Below, one piece after another: positions 1-8,466 of a stretch of 38,607 bases of DNA. Under the pieces are notes generated by a model. The model was not told the origin of the DNA, did not search any database, and saw only the letters and a list, made by a program, of their open reading frames with translations. This stretch comes from an uncultured Calothrix sp. (GTDB lineage Bacteria; Cyanobacteriota; Cyanobacteriia; Cyanobacteriales; Nostocaceae), in NCBI GenBank assembly GCA_937973965.1, contig CALJJQ010000035.1:1-38607 (forward strand), in the 5' to 3' direction. The position numbers and the translations under genes are program-made. Within the stretch, counting starts at the first letter, position 1. Each line of letters starts with the position of its first letter.

Positions 1-62
1 TCAAACTGGCGTTCGCTCCAGGGCTTACCATCACGTATACCAGCAGTATCAGTACCAGCCAT
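1..62 (-). CDS. Unidentified gene, N-terminus only
   Basis: This is the first 20 codons of a leftward gene cut by the window edge. The protein starts MAGTDTAGIRDGKPWSERQF. An exceptionally strong ribosome binding site (AGGAAGGAGGT) sits just upstream of the ATG, which makes both start and strand credible. I do not recognise the protein and the visible part shows no domain. Confidence 0.6.
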   Translation of the reverse strand, partial: MAGTDTAGIRDGKPWSERQF

Positions 63-120
63 AATTCGTACCTCCTTCCTCGGATATGGTCCTAGTCCTC
101 TATCTGTTGTAGCTGTTCTA

Positions 121-160
121 GTAGATTCATTTCTTCCCTAGTAGATTCATTTCTTCCCTA
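121..160. repeat. Tandem 20-bp direct repeat (two copies)
   Basis: The unit GTAGATTCATTTCTTCCCTA occurs twice, perfectly and head to tail, about 60 bases upstream of the leftward gene start at 62. It lies in that gene's probable promoter region. Its function is unknown; it may be a slippage product or a duplicated protein-binding site. Confidence 0.85.
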
Positions 161-259
161 GCTGTAGATGTCTATATACACTCAACAGGTGTTATCATTT
201 TTCTCTGGGCGTATGAAACCACCCTGCTATTTGCGATCGCTAAACCAGAAAATATTATA

Positions 260-377
260 TACAGCAATCCGATTTAAGTCGTGAAAAATACTGATGAATG
301 GTGACTGTTAACCGTCAACTGTCAACCTTTAACAACCCTACATGTAAAATTTTACAAATCCCCCTCGGATTGCTGTA
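260..377. repeat. MITE-like inverted-repeat element, copy 1
   Basis: About 118 bp bounded by perfect 13-bp inverted ends, TACAGCAATCCGA at 260-272 and TCGGATTGCTGTA at 365-377. The interior carries GTTAACC/GTCAACTGTCAACC-type motifs. A second copy in the same orientation lies at 2662-2791. No reading frame is present, so it would be a non-autonomous element. The rest of the 63-761 gap shows nothing else I can name. Confidence 0.75.
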
Positions 378-761
378 AATGGTTTCAACACATCAGACCT
401 TAGACTGTAATTCTCAAAACCTTATGGGATAAATCCCACACTACAAACAAAATTGTTATCTACCCTGCATTTCCAGGTTGCTAAACTACAGACTTAAACA
501 TGGTGTGTTACACATTTGACTCCAACACACCCGACTAGAGTTTATTGGGTAATTTATTTTTTGCTGTTTCCCTACTTACGGAATTCCTGAATTTGTCCTT
601 GTAGTCACTATGGAAAAATCTCTTCAGGGTAGCTAATTTGTAAAATAATATGAAGAAATACATCAAAAGTAATATTTCTCTTGTTATGTCTACGTAATTT
701 CCACCACGTTTGCAAATGTACCCAATTTTTTACCCTTTCTCTATTACTGACAAATACAAAT

Positions 762-1421
762 ATGGATGAATTAGACTTGACACTTCTGCACTTGGTTAGA
801 GACACTTGTCAACACTCGAAAAATAGCCGAGAACGTCAAAAAGGGTTGCAAAAAATCATTACTTTGATTCAAAAATCAGGCAGATTATTGAAAGCAAGAA
901 ACAATATTTATGATATTGAAGATGCTTATCAAAAAACCTGGTTATATTTTTGTCGCAATTTATGCGAAGCTTGCACCGCAAATCAACCATTCAACTCCCA
1001 AGAAGATGATGTAATTAGTTGGGTAAATAGATATTTACACTTTCGGATTAAGGATTCTTTGATTCGACCAGGAGAACCAGCCAAGGTTTCACCTGTTATT
1101 GATGACAAAGGTCAGGTTCTCGACCCCTTAGAACTTATTCCTGCACCCCCAGATATACCTCCAATCTTAATGGAAATTGAACAGTGGCTGAAACAAGAAG
1201 CAAGCGAATTAAAGAAAATTCATATTCAAAATCGTCCTGATATTAACTGTTTTGTCTTAATACAGCGTCGTTTACCTCCAGAGACAGCTTGGAAGGATTT
1301 AGCCATCGAGTTTGGTGTATCCGTTCCTACCCTCAGTAGCTTTTATCAGAGAAAATGTCTGCCCTGTTTGCGTAATTTTGGTAAATCAGCGAGTTATCTT
1401 GATGAAGACGAGGATTGTTGA
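762..1421 (+). CDS. Sigma-70-like regulator (cyanobacterial CHAT/DUF1822-associated type)
   Basis: The 219-residue product has the layout of a short sigma-70-family protein. An N-terminal helical part (about residues 45-105, including DIEDAYQKTWLYFCRNL and VISWVNRYLHFRIKDSL) resembles sigma region 2. A C-terminal helix-turn-helix (about 174-206, ETAWKDLAIEFGVSVPTLSS) resembles region 4. The linker (108-133) is proline-rich and the C-terminus is acidic. I chose the ATG at 762 over an in-frame ATG at 681 because the 27 extra residues look unlike the family; neither start has a clear ribosome binding site. The DUF1822 gene follows after 16 bases, so the two are probably co-transcribed. Whether it directs RNA polymerase or is a degenerate regulator cannot be told from sequence alone. 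Confidence 0.6.
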   Translation: MDELDLTLLHLVRDTCQHSKNSRERQKGLQKIITLIQKSGRLLKARNNIYDIEDAYQKTWLYFCRNLCEACTANQPFNSQEDDVISWVNRYLHFRIKDSLIRPGEPAKVSPVIDDKGQVLDPLELIPAPPDIPPILMEIEQWLKQEASELKKIHIQNRPDINCFVLIQRRLPPETAWKDLAIEFGVSVPTLSSFYQRKCLPCLRNFGKSASYLDEDEDC

Positions 1422-1437
1422 TTTTTAGCTGACTACA

Positions 1438-2601
1438 ATGAATACTGTATTTACTTCGAGTATGATTTATATTCCCATTTCCGAGCATTTTCGCGAATTT
1501 GCCTTCAAATTCGCCAGAGAACAACCAACAACATCTGCTCAACGTCGAGTTTATCTTAATACTTTAGCAGTACAGGTTGTGAATTATTATCTGCAATTAT
1601 TGGAGGTGGAAACAGATTTAGAAGCAGGTGATAGTTGGAATGCTGTTACTCGTTTGATTGATGATGTTGCTGATTTAGTGATTCCTAACTACGGTAAATT
1701 AGAGTGTCGGGTGGTGACTGGAGATGATTCCCCATTAGTAACAGTTCCACCGGAAACTTGGGAAAATCGGATAGGTTACGTTTTTGTCAAGATGGATCAG
1801 CCTTATTTGGAAGCACAAATTATCGGTTTTTTAGGTCATGTTGAAGAATTAGAAGTGGATATCAATCAGTTACAACCCCTGGAGGACTTAATTGAATATT
1901 TGCACATCATCCATTTACGTCAATGGCTAGAAGGTATCTATACACAAGAATGGCTGAGTGTAGAAGAATTATCTCGTCAACATCGAGGAGAATTAGCTTT
2001 TCGCCATAAGCGAGTTCGAGGTTTTGATTTAGATTCCGCAACTAAAGCTTGGAATTCGATCGAACAAATATATCCAAAATCAAAATGGGATCATATCTTA
2101 CCAGCAGATTTATTAAAACAGGTTGAATTCGTTCAAAATCAGAAGCATAATTTATCGGAATCGGCACAAAATTTAATTATCAGTGAAGTCATTGTTAACC
2201 TGTTAAATCATATCCAGGAAGATGAAGAAGCTCGCTGGAATTTAGCAGAAATACTCTGGACAATCAACCCAGAACATCCGGCAATTCAAACCCGGAGAAT
2301 TATGGATTTAGGTCTACAAATAGCAAACTATCCTGTAGCTTTGATGGTTGCCATATTGCCAAAATATAATAATAGCGTTTCTGTCCTATTACGGGTTTAT
2401 CCCACCGGAAATCAAACCTATTTACCAACTGGTTTGAAATTAGCGTGTCTAGACCAAAGTGGTAAAGCATTGTTAGAAGTAGAAGCATCACCCCATAAAG
2501 ATGATTATATTCAATTAAAATTTGGGGCTGAATTTAATGAAAGATTCCGAGTTCGCATTGGCATCAATGATTTTAGTATCACGGAAAATTTCATTATTTA
2601 G
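1438..2601 (+). CDS. DUF1822 family protein
   Basis: The 387-residue product fits the DUF1822 family, which is known mainly from cyanobacteria and has no assigned function. Family-type features are the N-terminal block (about 25-85, RRVYLNTLAVQVVNYYLQLL then a tryptophan-containing ETDLEAGDSWNAV) and GKLECRVV near residue 91. The C-terminal third is a beta-rich region (about 300-380, VALMVAILPKYNNSVSVLLR, YLPTGLKLACLDQSG). No signal peptide or membrane helix is visible. It follows the sigma-like gene by 16 bases and precedes the CHAT protease gene by 253 bases. In cyanobacteria DUF1822 genes are commonly found beside sigma-like and CHAT/CHASE2 genes, as here. A role as partner or substrate of the protease is inference. 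Confidence 0.75.
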   Translation: MNTVFTSSMIYIPISEHFREFAFKFAREQPTTSAQRRVYLNTLAVQVVNYYLQLLEVETDLEAGDSWNAVTRLIDDVADLVIPNYGKLECRVVTGDDSPLVTVPPETWENRIGYVFVKMDQPYLEAQIIGFLGHVEELEVDINQLQPLEDLIEYLHIIHLRQWLEGIYTQEWLSVEELSRQHRGELAFRHKRVRGFDLDSATKAWNSIEQIYPKSKWDHILPADLLKQVEFVQNQKHNLSESAQNLIISEVIVNLLNHIQEDEEARWNLAEILWTINPEHPAIQTRRIMDLGLQIANYPVALMVAILPKYNNSVSVLLRVYPTGNQTYLPTGLKLACLDQSGKALLEVEASPHKDDYIQLKFGAEFNERFRVRIGINDFSITENFII

Positions 2602-2618
2602 TGATAAAGAATACATCA

Positions 2619-2642
2619 GAAGACGTTAAAATTAGCGTCTTC
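2619..2642 (+). terminator. Hairpin after DUF1822 gene, possible weak terminator
   Basis: GAAGACG at 2619-2625 pairs with CGTCTTC at 2636-2642 around an AT-rich 10-base loop, 18 bases after the stop codon. The following sequence (ATTTCTTATATA) is U-rich but not a clean U-tract, so termination would be partial. Confidence 0.45.
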
Positions 2643-2661
2643 ATTTCTTATATATAGAATA

Positions 2662-2791
2662 TACAGCAATCCGATTTAAGTCGTGAAAAATAGCGTGCCG
2701 TTGACTGATGACTGGTGACTGTTAACCTTCAAATGTCAACCTTTAACAACCCTATATATAAGATTTCACAAATCCCGCTCGGACTGCTATA
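2662..2791. repeat. MITE-like inverted-repeat element, copy 2
   Basis: About 130 bp in the same orientation as the copy at 260-377. The left end TACAGCAATCCGA (2662-2674) is identical. The right end (2779-2791) carries two substitutions. The interior holds a short extra stretch near 2693-2710 and the shared GTCAACCTTTAACAACCCTA. It ends 63 bases before the CHAT gene start, so it may affect expression of that gene. Confidence 0.75.
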
Positions 2792-2854
2792 GAAATATTG
2801 ATTTATTGAGGAATTTAGTTCTAGAATTAAAAAACTAATGGGGGCTAATGGTGG

Positions 2855-5800
2855 ATGAAAGTGGGTAAGCTGGTCATATTTGAAATTGGCGAAGGGAGCT
2901 TTGAAACTGGATTTCCGGTCAAAATTAGAATTGGAGAGCAAGGAAAAACCCATAGACTAGAAATATCTGGTCGATTACCAGCTAGTCCCGACTTACCGTC
3001 AAAATATTATGAATGGCAATCAATTTATCATAATTTACCAGCTAATTGGTTGATTACGATTCCCAAGGCTCAGATTACAAATGTTTCCACAATTGGGTCT
3101 TGCCAACATGCAGCTTCGAGATTTTTAGATAGCTTTAATGAATGGTTAAATACAGCATCAGTCCGTAAATTAGAACGGCAATTATTACTAAATATTCAGA
3201 ATTGGCAGCAAACCCGTTTAATTTTACAAACCAAAAATTCCCTACTTTTACGCTTTCCTTGGCATCTTTGGGAGATGTTTGAGGGGAATAATTATCAACC
3301 AGAAATTGTGATTGCCTCTGAGTACGAACCTGCTGCAACAAAGCTGAAATCTCCGGTGAAAATTTTAGCTGTCTTTGGTGATAGTACGGGAATTAATGTG
3401 GAGACAGATTTACAGGCTTTAGAACAAAAATTGCCCGATGCAAATATTTATGCTTTGAAACAGCCAAGACGGAAAGAATTGATGGATTGTTTGTGGAATC
3501 GGGATTGGGACATTTTATTTTTTGCTGGACATAGTAGTAGTCAAGCAGAAGATAGTTGGGGAGAAATTAAGCTAAATTCAGAAGAGAATTTATTGCTAGT
3601 GAATTTTCGTTATGCATTACAAAATGCAGTAAAAAAGGGATTAAAGCTGGCTATTTTTAACTCCTGTGATGGATTAGGTTTAGCACGTAATTTAGCCGAC
3701 TTGCGGATTCCCTATACGATTGTCATGCGGGAACCAGTTCCGGATATTGTGGCTCAAAATTTTTTAGAATATTTTCTGACGGCTTTTGCTAGGGGTGAGT
3801 CTTTGTACGCATCGGTAAAGGAAGCGCGTACCCGTTTATTTGAGGAGTTAGATGGGGATTATCCCTGTGCTTCTTGGTTACCAATTTTGTTTCAAAATCC
3901 AGCCGCTACAGTTTTGAAATATCCCCGTTCTCAAAATTGGTCACAGATTTTTGTCAAGGCAAATTTGTTGCTGCTGATGTTAGCGATGGTGAGTAGTTTA
4001 ACGTGGTTAATTGGGAGGGAAATTAGTTTTAGTAATCGGTTTAGTGCTGGGGATAAAATACTCGATAATAAAATTGCTTCCCCAGAAAAAATAGCTGGAA
4101 TTAATCAGTTAAAATCCCAAAATTACGAGTTAGCAATTCAAAATTTTGAAAAGGCTTTAAAAAATCAGCCTGATGACCCGGAAACGCTAATTTATTTAAA
4201 TAATTCCCAGGCGGAAAATCAAGGAAGAAATACCAGTCAAGCACCGGTACAAATTGGGTTAGCTGTACCAATTGGTTCGAGTATCAATGTAGCGCGGGAA
4301 ATTATGCGAGGTGTCGCTCAAGCACAACGGGAAATTAATCGTCAAGGTGGATTGAATGGTCGTTTATTAAAAGTAGTAATTGCCAACGATGATAATCAAG
4401 CGGAAATTGCCGAAGAAATAGCCAGACGTTTTGTAAATCGACCAGATATTCAAGCGGTGGTGGGTCATAATAGTAGTGATGCTAGTGTTCCGGCTGGATA
4501 TATTTATCAAAATCAAGGTTTGGTGATGATTTCACCGACTAGTAGTTCAACTCAGTTAACAGAAATACAGCGTCCTCGAGGGGATAATTACATTTATCGC
4601 ACAATTGTTAATCATGGTGCAATTATTAATAGATTAACGGATTATCTCAAATATTCAGGAATGGAGAGAATTGGTATTTGTCGAGATACAAAAGCCAAAG
4701 AGCATTCCACCCTCAAATCTTTTGAAGATTCAATTCGCAATCGTGGGTTAACAAAAGTTGATCTCAAGTGTGATTTTGGTTTAGATAGATTCAACCCGGA
4801 AGATGCAATTAAAGATGCAGAGAGTAAGCAAGTTGATGCAATTTATCTTGACCCTCAAATTGATCGGTTGTATCGTGCTTTTAAATTAGCAGAGGTTAAT
4901 CAGGGTAAATTTTTATTATTAGGTAACTCCAGCTTTCAAACAGTTTCAACACTCAATCATGGTCGATTTACCAAGGGGATGGTGTTAGCTGTGACTTGGG
5001 AACAGAGGGATTTACAAACAACAGATTTTGTCAAAGATGCCGAACAATTATGGCACAATAAAAATGGCATTACTTGGCGAACCGCAAATGCATTTGATGC
5101 GACAAAAGTGATTGCGATCGCCATGAGCAAAACTGCAAATATTAACCGTCAAAATATCCAAACTATTTTGGCTAATGGTTTTGTCTGGGAAGACGGTGTT
5201 ACTGGTAAAATTGAGTTTACATCCCAGGGCGATCGCATCAGCAATCATCCCGGTACCTTGTTACAGGTACGACCTGACCCCAAGTATCCAGATAAATACG
5301 ATTTTGGCTTACATAGCGCGGTACAAAGCCGTTTGAGTCAGGGTGAGCAGATATTGATGAAATCACCAGGGGAAAAGCCAAATTCAGCCAAGCAAGCGGG
5401 TGTAAATGCGTATGCTGCGGGAAATTACAGTCAAGCGATCGCCTATTTTCAAAAAGCTCTCCACATGGACTCCCAAGACCCGGAAACTTGGATTTATTTA
5501 CAAAATTCCCGTGCTGCGGCTTTGAACGATACCCTAAAAATAGCTGTTGTTGTGCCGATTGGTTCTAATTTGAGTGTGAGCAGACAAATTTTGCAAGGGA
5601 TTGCACAAGCTCAATTGGAAATTAATACTCAAGGAGGGATTAAGGGTAAATTATTACAAATAGTGATTGCCAATGACGATAATCAAGCCGAAATTGCTCA
5701 ACAAATAGCCTATCATTTTCGTGAAAAAAAACAAGAGATATTAGCAGTAATTGGTAGTAATGCCTCCAATGCTTCCGTCGCAGCTTGTGGTATTTATCAG

Positions 5801-6607
5801 CAATCCCAAATCGTTAATATTTCCCCCACGAGTTTTTCCCTCGAATTATCTGGATGTGGCAATTATATCTTTCGGACTTCTCCTAATGTCCGGTTTATTG
5901 CTGATGTGCTATCTAAATATGCGGTGCAAACAGCGAAAACCCAAAAATTAGCAATTTGTGTTGATGAACAAGCCAAAGATAACCAATCTTTTCGGGATGA
6001 ATTTACCTTTAAAGTTCAAGAATATGGTGGTCAAATTGTCAAGATATTCTGTGACTTTTCCTATGACCAATTTCAACCGGATAAAATTATCCAAGATGCT
6101 AAAAATCAAGGAGCTCAAGGTATCTTACTCGCTCCCCACATAGACAGAATTGAGCAAGCTTTAAAACTAGCTGCAAGCAATCAAGGTCAACTAAAATTAT
6201 ATGGAAGCACTTCCCTATTTACCCCCCAAACAATTCAACAGGGAAAAGCCAACATCAACGGATTAATTGTCCCCGCAACATGGCATTTACAAGCACAATT
6301 GAATCCAGAATTTAATCAAAAAGCCCAAACAATGTGGGGTGAAAATAATATCACCTGGAGAACCGCTACCAGTTATGATGCAGCGATGACAATTATTCGC
6401 GGTTTACAAAGAAGTAACACCCCTCAAGATTTACAAAAAACTTTAAGCGATCGCAATTTCTCTACCCCAGGTGCAACCGGAACTATCCAGTTTTTCCAAT
6501 CAGGCGATCGCGATAACAAAAATAATGCCTTACTATTACAGGTTCAACCCAGTCCCACCTCTGCTGATGGTTATGATTTTATCCTAGTGTCCAGTAAGGG
6601 GTTTTAG
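2855..6607 (+). CDS. CHAT (caspase-like) protease - membrane helix - two TPR/type I periplasmic-binding modules
   Basis: A 1250-residue fusion. Residues 1-160 match the N-terminal region usual in cyanobacterial CHAT proteins. Residues 165-350 are a CHAT peptidase domain with the catalytic dyad in place: His226 in FFAGHSSS and Cys271 in FNSCDG. A single hydrophobic segment at about 365-387 follows. Next come a TPR-like pair of helices (412-450) and a type I periplasmic-binding domain of the LivJ branched-chain amino acid kind (465-825; VGHNSSDASVP and ISPTSSS are in the ligand cleft of that family). A second TPR-like unit (843-885) and a second binding domain (893-1248; IGSNASNASVA, ISPTSFS) repeat the module. 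With a cytoplasmic N-terminus the binding domains would be periplasmic. CHASE2 is the more usual sensor partner in this protein class. Ligand and protease target are unknown. Confidence 0.85.
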   Translation: MKVGKLVIFEIGEGSFETGFPVKIRIGEQGKTHRLEISGRLPASPDLPSKYYEWQSIYHNLPANWLITIPKAQITNVSTIGSCQHAASRFLDSFNEWLNTASVRKLERQLLLNIQNWQQTRLILQTKNSLLLRFPWHLWEMFEGNNYQPEIVIASEYEPAATKLKSPVKILAVFGDSTGINVETDLQALEQKLPDANIYALKQPRRKELMDCLWNRDWDILFFAGHSSSQAEDSWGEIKLNSEENLLLVNFRYALQNAVKKGLKLAIFNSCDGLGLARNLADLRIPYTIVMREPVPDIVAQNFLEYFLTAFARGESLYASVKEARTRLFEELDGDYPCASWLPILFQNPAATVLKYPRSQNWSQIFVKANLLLLMLAMVSSLTWLIGREISFSNRFSAGDKILDNKIASPEKIAGINQLKSQNYELAIQNFEKALKNQPDDPETLIYLNNSQAENQGRNTSQAPVQIGLAVPIGSSINVAREIMRGVAQAQREINRQGGLNGRLLKVVIANDDNQAEIAEEIARRFVNRPDIQAVVGHNSSDASVPAGYIYQNQGLVMISPTSSSTQLTEIQRPRGDNYIYRTIVNHGAIINRLTDYLKYSGMERIGICRDTKAKEHSTLKSFEDSIRNRGLTKVDLKCDFGLDRFNPEDAIKDAESKQVDAIYLDPQIDRLYRAFKLAEVNQGKFLLLGNSSFQTVSTLNHGRFTKGMVLAVTWEQRDLQTTDFVKDAEQLWHNKNGITWRTANAFDATKVIAIAMSKTANINRQNIQTILANGFVWEDGVTGKIEFTSQGDRISNHPGTLLQVRPDPKYPDKYDFGLHSAVQSRLSQGEQILMKSPGEKPNSAKQAGVNAYAAGNYSQAIAYFQKALHMDSQDPETWIYLQNSRAAALNDTLKIAVVVPIGSNLSVSRQILQGIAQAQLEINTQGGIKGKLLQIVIANDDNQAEIAQQIAYHFREKKQEILAVIGSNASNASVAACGIYQQSQIVNISPTSFSLELSGCGNYIFRTSPNVRFIADVLSKYAVQTAKTQKLAICVDEQAKDNQSFRDEFTFKVQEYGGQIVKIFCDFSYDQFQPDKIIQDAKNQGAQGILLAPHIDRIEQALKLAASNQGQLKLYGSTSLFTPQTIQQGKANINGLIVPATWHLQAQLNPEFNQKAQTMWGENNITWRTATSYDAAMTIIRGLQRSNTPQDLQKTLSDRNFSTPGATGTIQFFQSGDRDNKNNALLLQVQPSPTSADGYDFILVSSKGF

Positions 6608-6612
6608 ATTGC

Positions 6613-7233
6613 ATGAATGACTTGTTTTTGCTCCGCTACGGAGAAGAAATTTTACAACGCAGTTGGGAACACATCCTGTTAGTGGGAAGCGCGATCGCGA
6701 TCGCCATTTGTCTTGGTGTCCCTTTAGGTGTTGCAGCTGTCCGCTACCCCCGTCTACGTCAAGGAATTCTCAGTTTAGCTAACCTGTTCCAGACTATCCC
6801 TAGTTTAGCCATGTTTGGTTTACTTATTCCCCTGGTGGGAATTGGTGTCACACCAGCAATTATCGCCTTGTCTTTGTATTCTTTATTGCCTATAATCCGG
6901 AATACTTATACTGGTATTACCACCATCGAACCATCGATCCTAGAAGCTGGAAAGCCTATGGGAATGAACTCCAGACAATTACTATGGCAAGTCGAATTTC
7001 CCCTCGCATTAAGTATCATTTTTGCTGGTATTCGCATCGCAACAGTAATTGCAGTCGGAATTGCCACCGTTGGTGCTGCTATTGGTGCTGGTGGTCTAGG
7101 AGAGTTAATTTTTCGTGGAATTGCAGCTCTCGATGACCAGTTAATCCTTGCAGGTGCTGTTCCAGCAGGAATTATGGCACTGATTGCCGACTTCGGAATT
7201 GGCTTAATTGCTGATTCTTTTCGTCCCCGCTAA
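6613..7233 (+). CDS. ABC transporter permease, OpuCB/ProW-type (osmoprotectant family), orphan
   Basis: The 206-residue product is a compact inner-membrane permease of the glycine betaine/choline (ProW/OpuCB) family. It shows about five hydrophobic segments, the family-type stretch QTIPSLAMFGLLIPLVGIG (60-78), and an EAA-like ATPase-docking loop beginning EAGKPMGMN (111-119). Its length is normal for OpuCB. The ATG lies only 5 bases after the CHAT gene stop, so the two genes are almost certainly co-transcribed. No ATPase or OpuC-type (type II fold) binding protein is encoded nearby. It either uses an ATPase made elsewhere or has been recruited to work with the CHAT/binding-domain protein; the second option is speculation. 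Confidence 0.85.
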   Translation: MNDLFLLRYGEEILQRSWEHILLVGSAIAIAICLGVPLGVAAVRYPRLRQGILSLANLFQTIPSLAMFGLLIPLVGIGVTPAIIALSLYSLLPIIRNTYTGITTIEPSILEAGKPMGMNSRQLLWQVEFPLALSIIFAGIRIATVIAVGIATVGAAIGAGGLGELIFRGIAALDDQLILAGAVPAGIMALIADFGIGLIADSFRPR

Positions 7234-7826
7234 TACCTTTTTGCCTTCAAGTTGATACATTTAGGCAAGCAGTGGGAGAGAATAATATCAAAATTTTCGT
7301 GAAATGCTATGAGACCTGCTTTACGATTTCTTTACAATTGCTTAACTAAAAATAAACTTTGACTTTACCTTAAAGGTGAAAATAGATCCTAGACTATGTT
7401 CATCTTGGTAAAGTATAGCAAATAACATTATATTGTGTATTGTAAGTATATGTACTTGAGATAATCAATCAAGATGTGTATTTGCATTGTCGAGAAAGGG
7501 GTTGGTAGCAAATGATTCCATACATCCATTAAATAGCGAGGGAATTATGATTGGTAAAAGAATTGAGTCAAGGCTAAGTATTGACCAGCATCTGGTTAAA
7601 ACTGGTTAAGAAAAATGATATTTTGCTGAAGAATTTGCTTCAGGCTAATATTATTTAGTCATGATCCAAACATCATAATTAACATGAAGCTTGCAGTTCT
7701 TTCGCAAACCAGAATTAAAAAGCCGTTTTTTTTACAAGGTAATTTGTAATCAAGAAATTTAGAAGTTTGGATAATGTTGACAATTGATTAGCTGATTACG
7801 AGAAAATACAAGTCGAAGCAATCGCA
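7234..7826. other. 593-bp gap before the response regulator gene
   Basis: AT-rich and without a convincing gene. It contains the near-palindrome TTTACCTTAAAGGTGAAA (about 7365-7382). A 20-codon reading frame at 7547-7609 (MIGKRIESRLSIDQHLVKTG) follows a GAGGG sequence and could be a leader peptide, but nothing else supports it. It presumably holds the promoter of the gene at 7827. Confidence 0.4.
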
Positions 7827-8249
7827 ATGACAGCACAATTACTAAGTATTCCCCCACTATATCAATCGTTTTCTCCGCGCAGAATCCTCTTAATCGAGGA
7901 TAACGATGTCAATCGAATGTTATTAAGCGATTACTTAGGTTTTTTTAGTTACTACGTGAAAAGTCTACCTGATGCATCGAATGTGTCAGTGGTATTAGAG
8001 CAATTTAAACCCGCATTGATATTATTAGATTTGAAATTACCAAATATTGATGGGTTTCAAGTTTTAGAAATCATCCGTAGTCATCCAGACTGGTCAAAAA
8101 TTCCGACTATTGTAGTCTCTGCACTTGCGTTTAAATCTGATTACGAACGAGCATTGAGTTTAGGGGTAAAACGCTATTTCGTGAAACCAGTCAACTTGAC
8201 GGAATTGATGTCCGCAATCGCAGAGGAGATTGATTGTTCTAAAAAGTAG
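7827..8249 (+). CDS. Single-domain response regulator (CheY-like receiver)
   Basis: The 140-residue protein is a lone receiver domain with no output domain. The phosphorylation residues are present: acidic pair Glu24-Asp25 (LLIEDND), phosphoacceptor Asp68 (LILLDLKLPNIDG), Ser98 (VVSAL) in the Thr/Ser switch position, and Lys120 before a proline (FVKP). It would accept phosphate from a histidine kinase and act through protein contacts. The VNRMLL and NIDGFQVLEIIR stretches resemble receivers found in hybrid-kinase phosphorelays. No kinase gene is in the window, so its partner is unknown. It converges with the small gene at 8260-8451, leaving a 10-base gap. Confidence 0.88.
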   Translation: MTAQLLSIPPLYQSFSPRRILLIEDNDVNRMLLSDYLGFFSYYVKSLPDASNVSVVLEQFKPALILLDLKLPNIDGFQVLEIIRSHPDWSKIPTIVVSALAFKSDYERALSLGVKRYFVKPVNLTELMSAIAEEIDCSKK

Positions 8250-8259
8250 TTTTTGGTAA

Positions 8260-8451
8260 TTAATTTAGCGACGAGTCAGTTGTTTGCTCACTTAGAAACT
8301 CTTCCACACGCTGACTGAGGGATTGAACAGAATTGCCAATTTGAGTTATTTTATGTTGGGCATGTGCCAAAAGTAACATAGCCGTTTGCAATTCGTTGAG
8401 AGTTTCAGACATTGCATCTCGATACTCCGCTTCAAATTCTTTGCTACTCAT
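8260..8451 (-). CDS. Small conserved helical protein of unknown function
   Basis: This 63-residue protein begins MSSKEFEAEYRDAMSETLNE and is predicted to be almost entirely helical (MLLLAHAQHKITQIGNSV, then LSQRVEEFLSEQ), with a heptad-like pattern that suggests a short coiled coil. I chose the ATG at 8451 over one five codons upstream because a GAGG ribosome binding site is well spaced for it and overlaps the upstream ATG. It looks like a small conserved cyanobacterial hypothetical, but I cannot assign a function. Confidence 0.65.
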   Translation of the reverse strand: MSSKEFEAEYRDAMSETLNELQTAMLLLAHAQHKITQIGNSVQSLSQRVEEFLSEQTTDSSLN

Positions 8452-8466
8452 ATGTCTTAACCTCAA

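Noticed and set aside
681-761. Upstream in-frame ATG extending the sigma-like protein by 27 residues
   Set aside because: The extra residues (MLCLRNFHHVCKCTQFF) do not resemble the family and no ribosome binding site supports the start.
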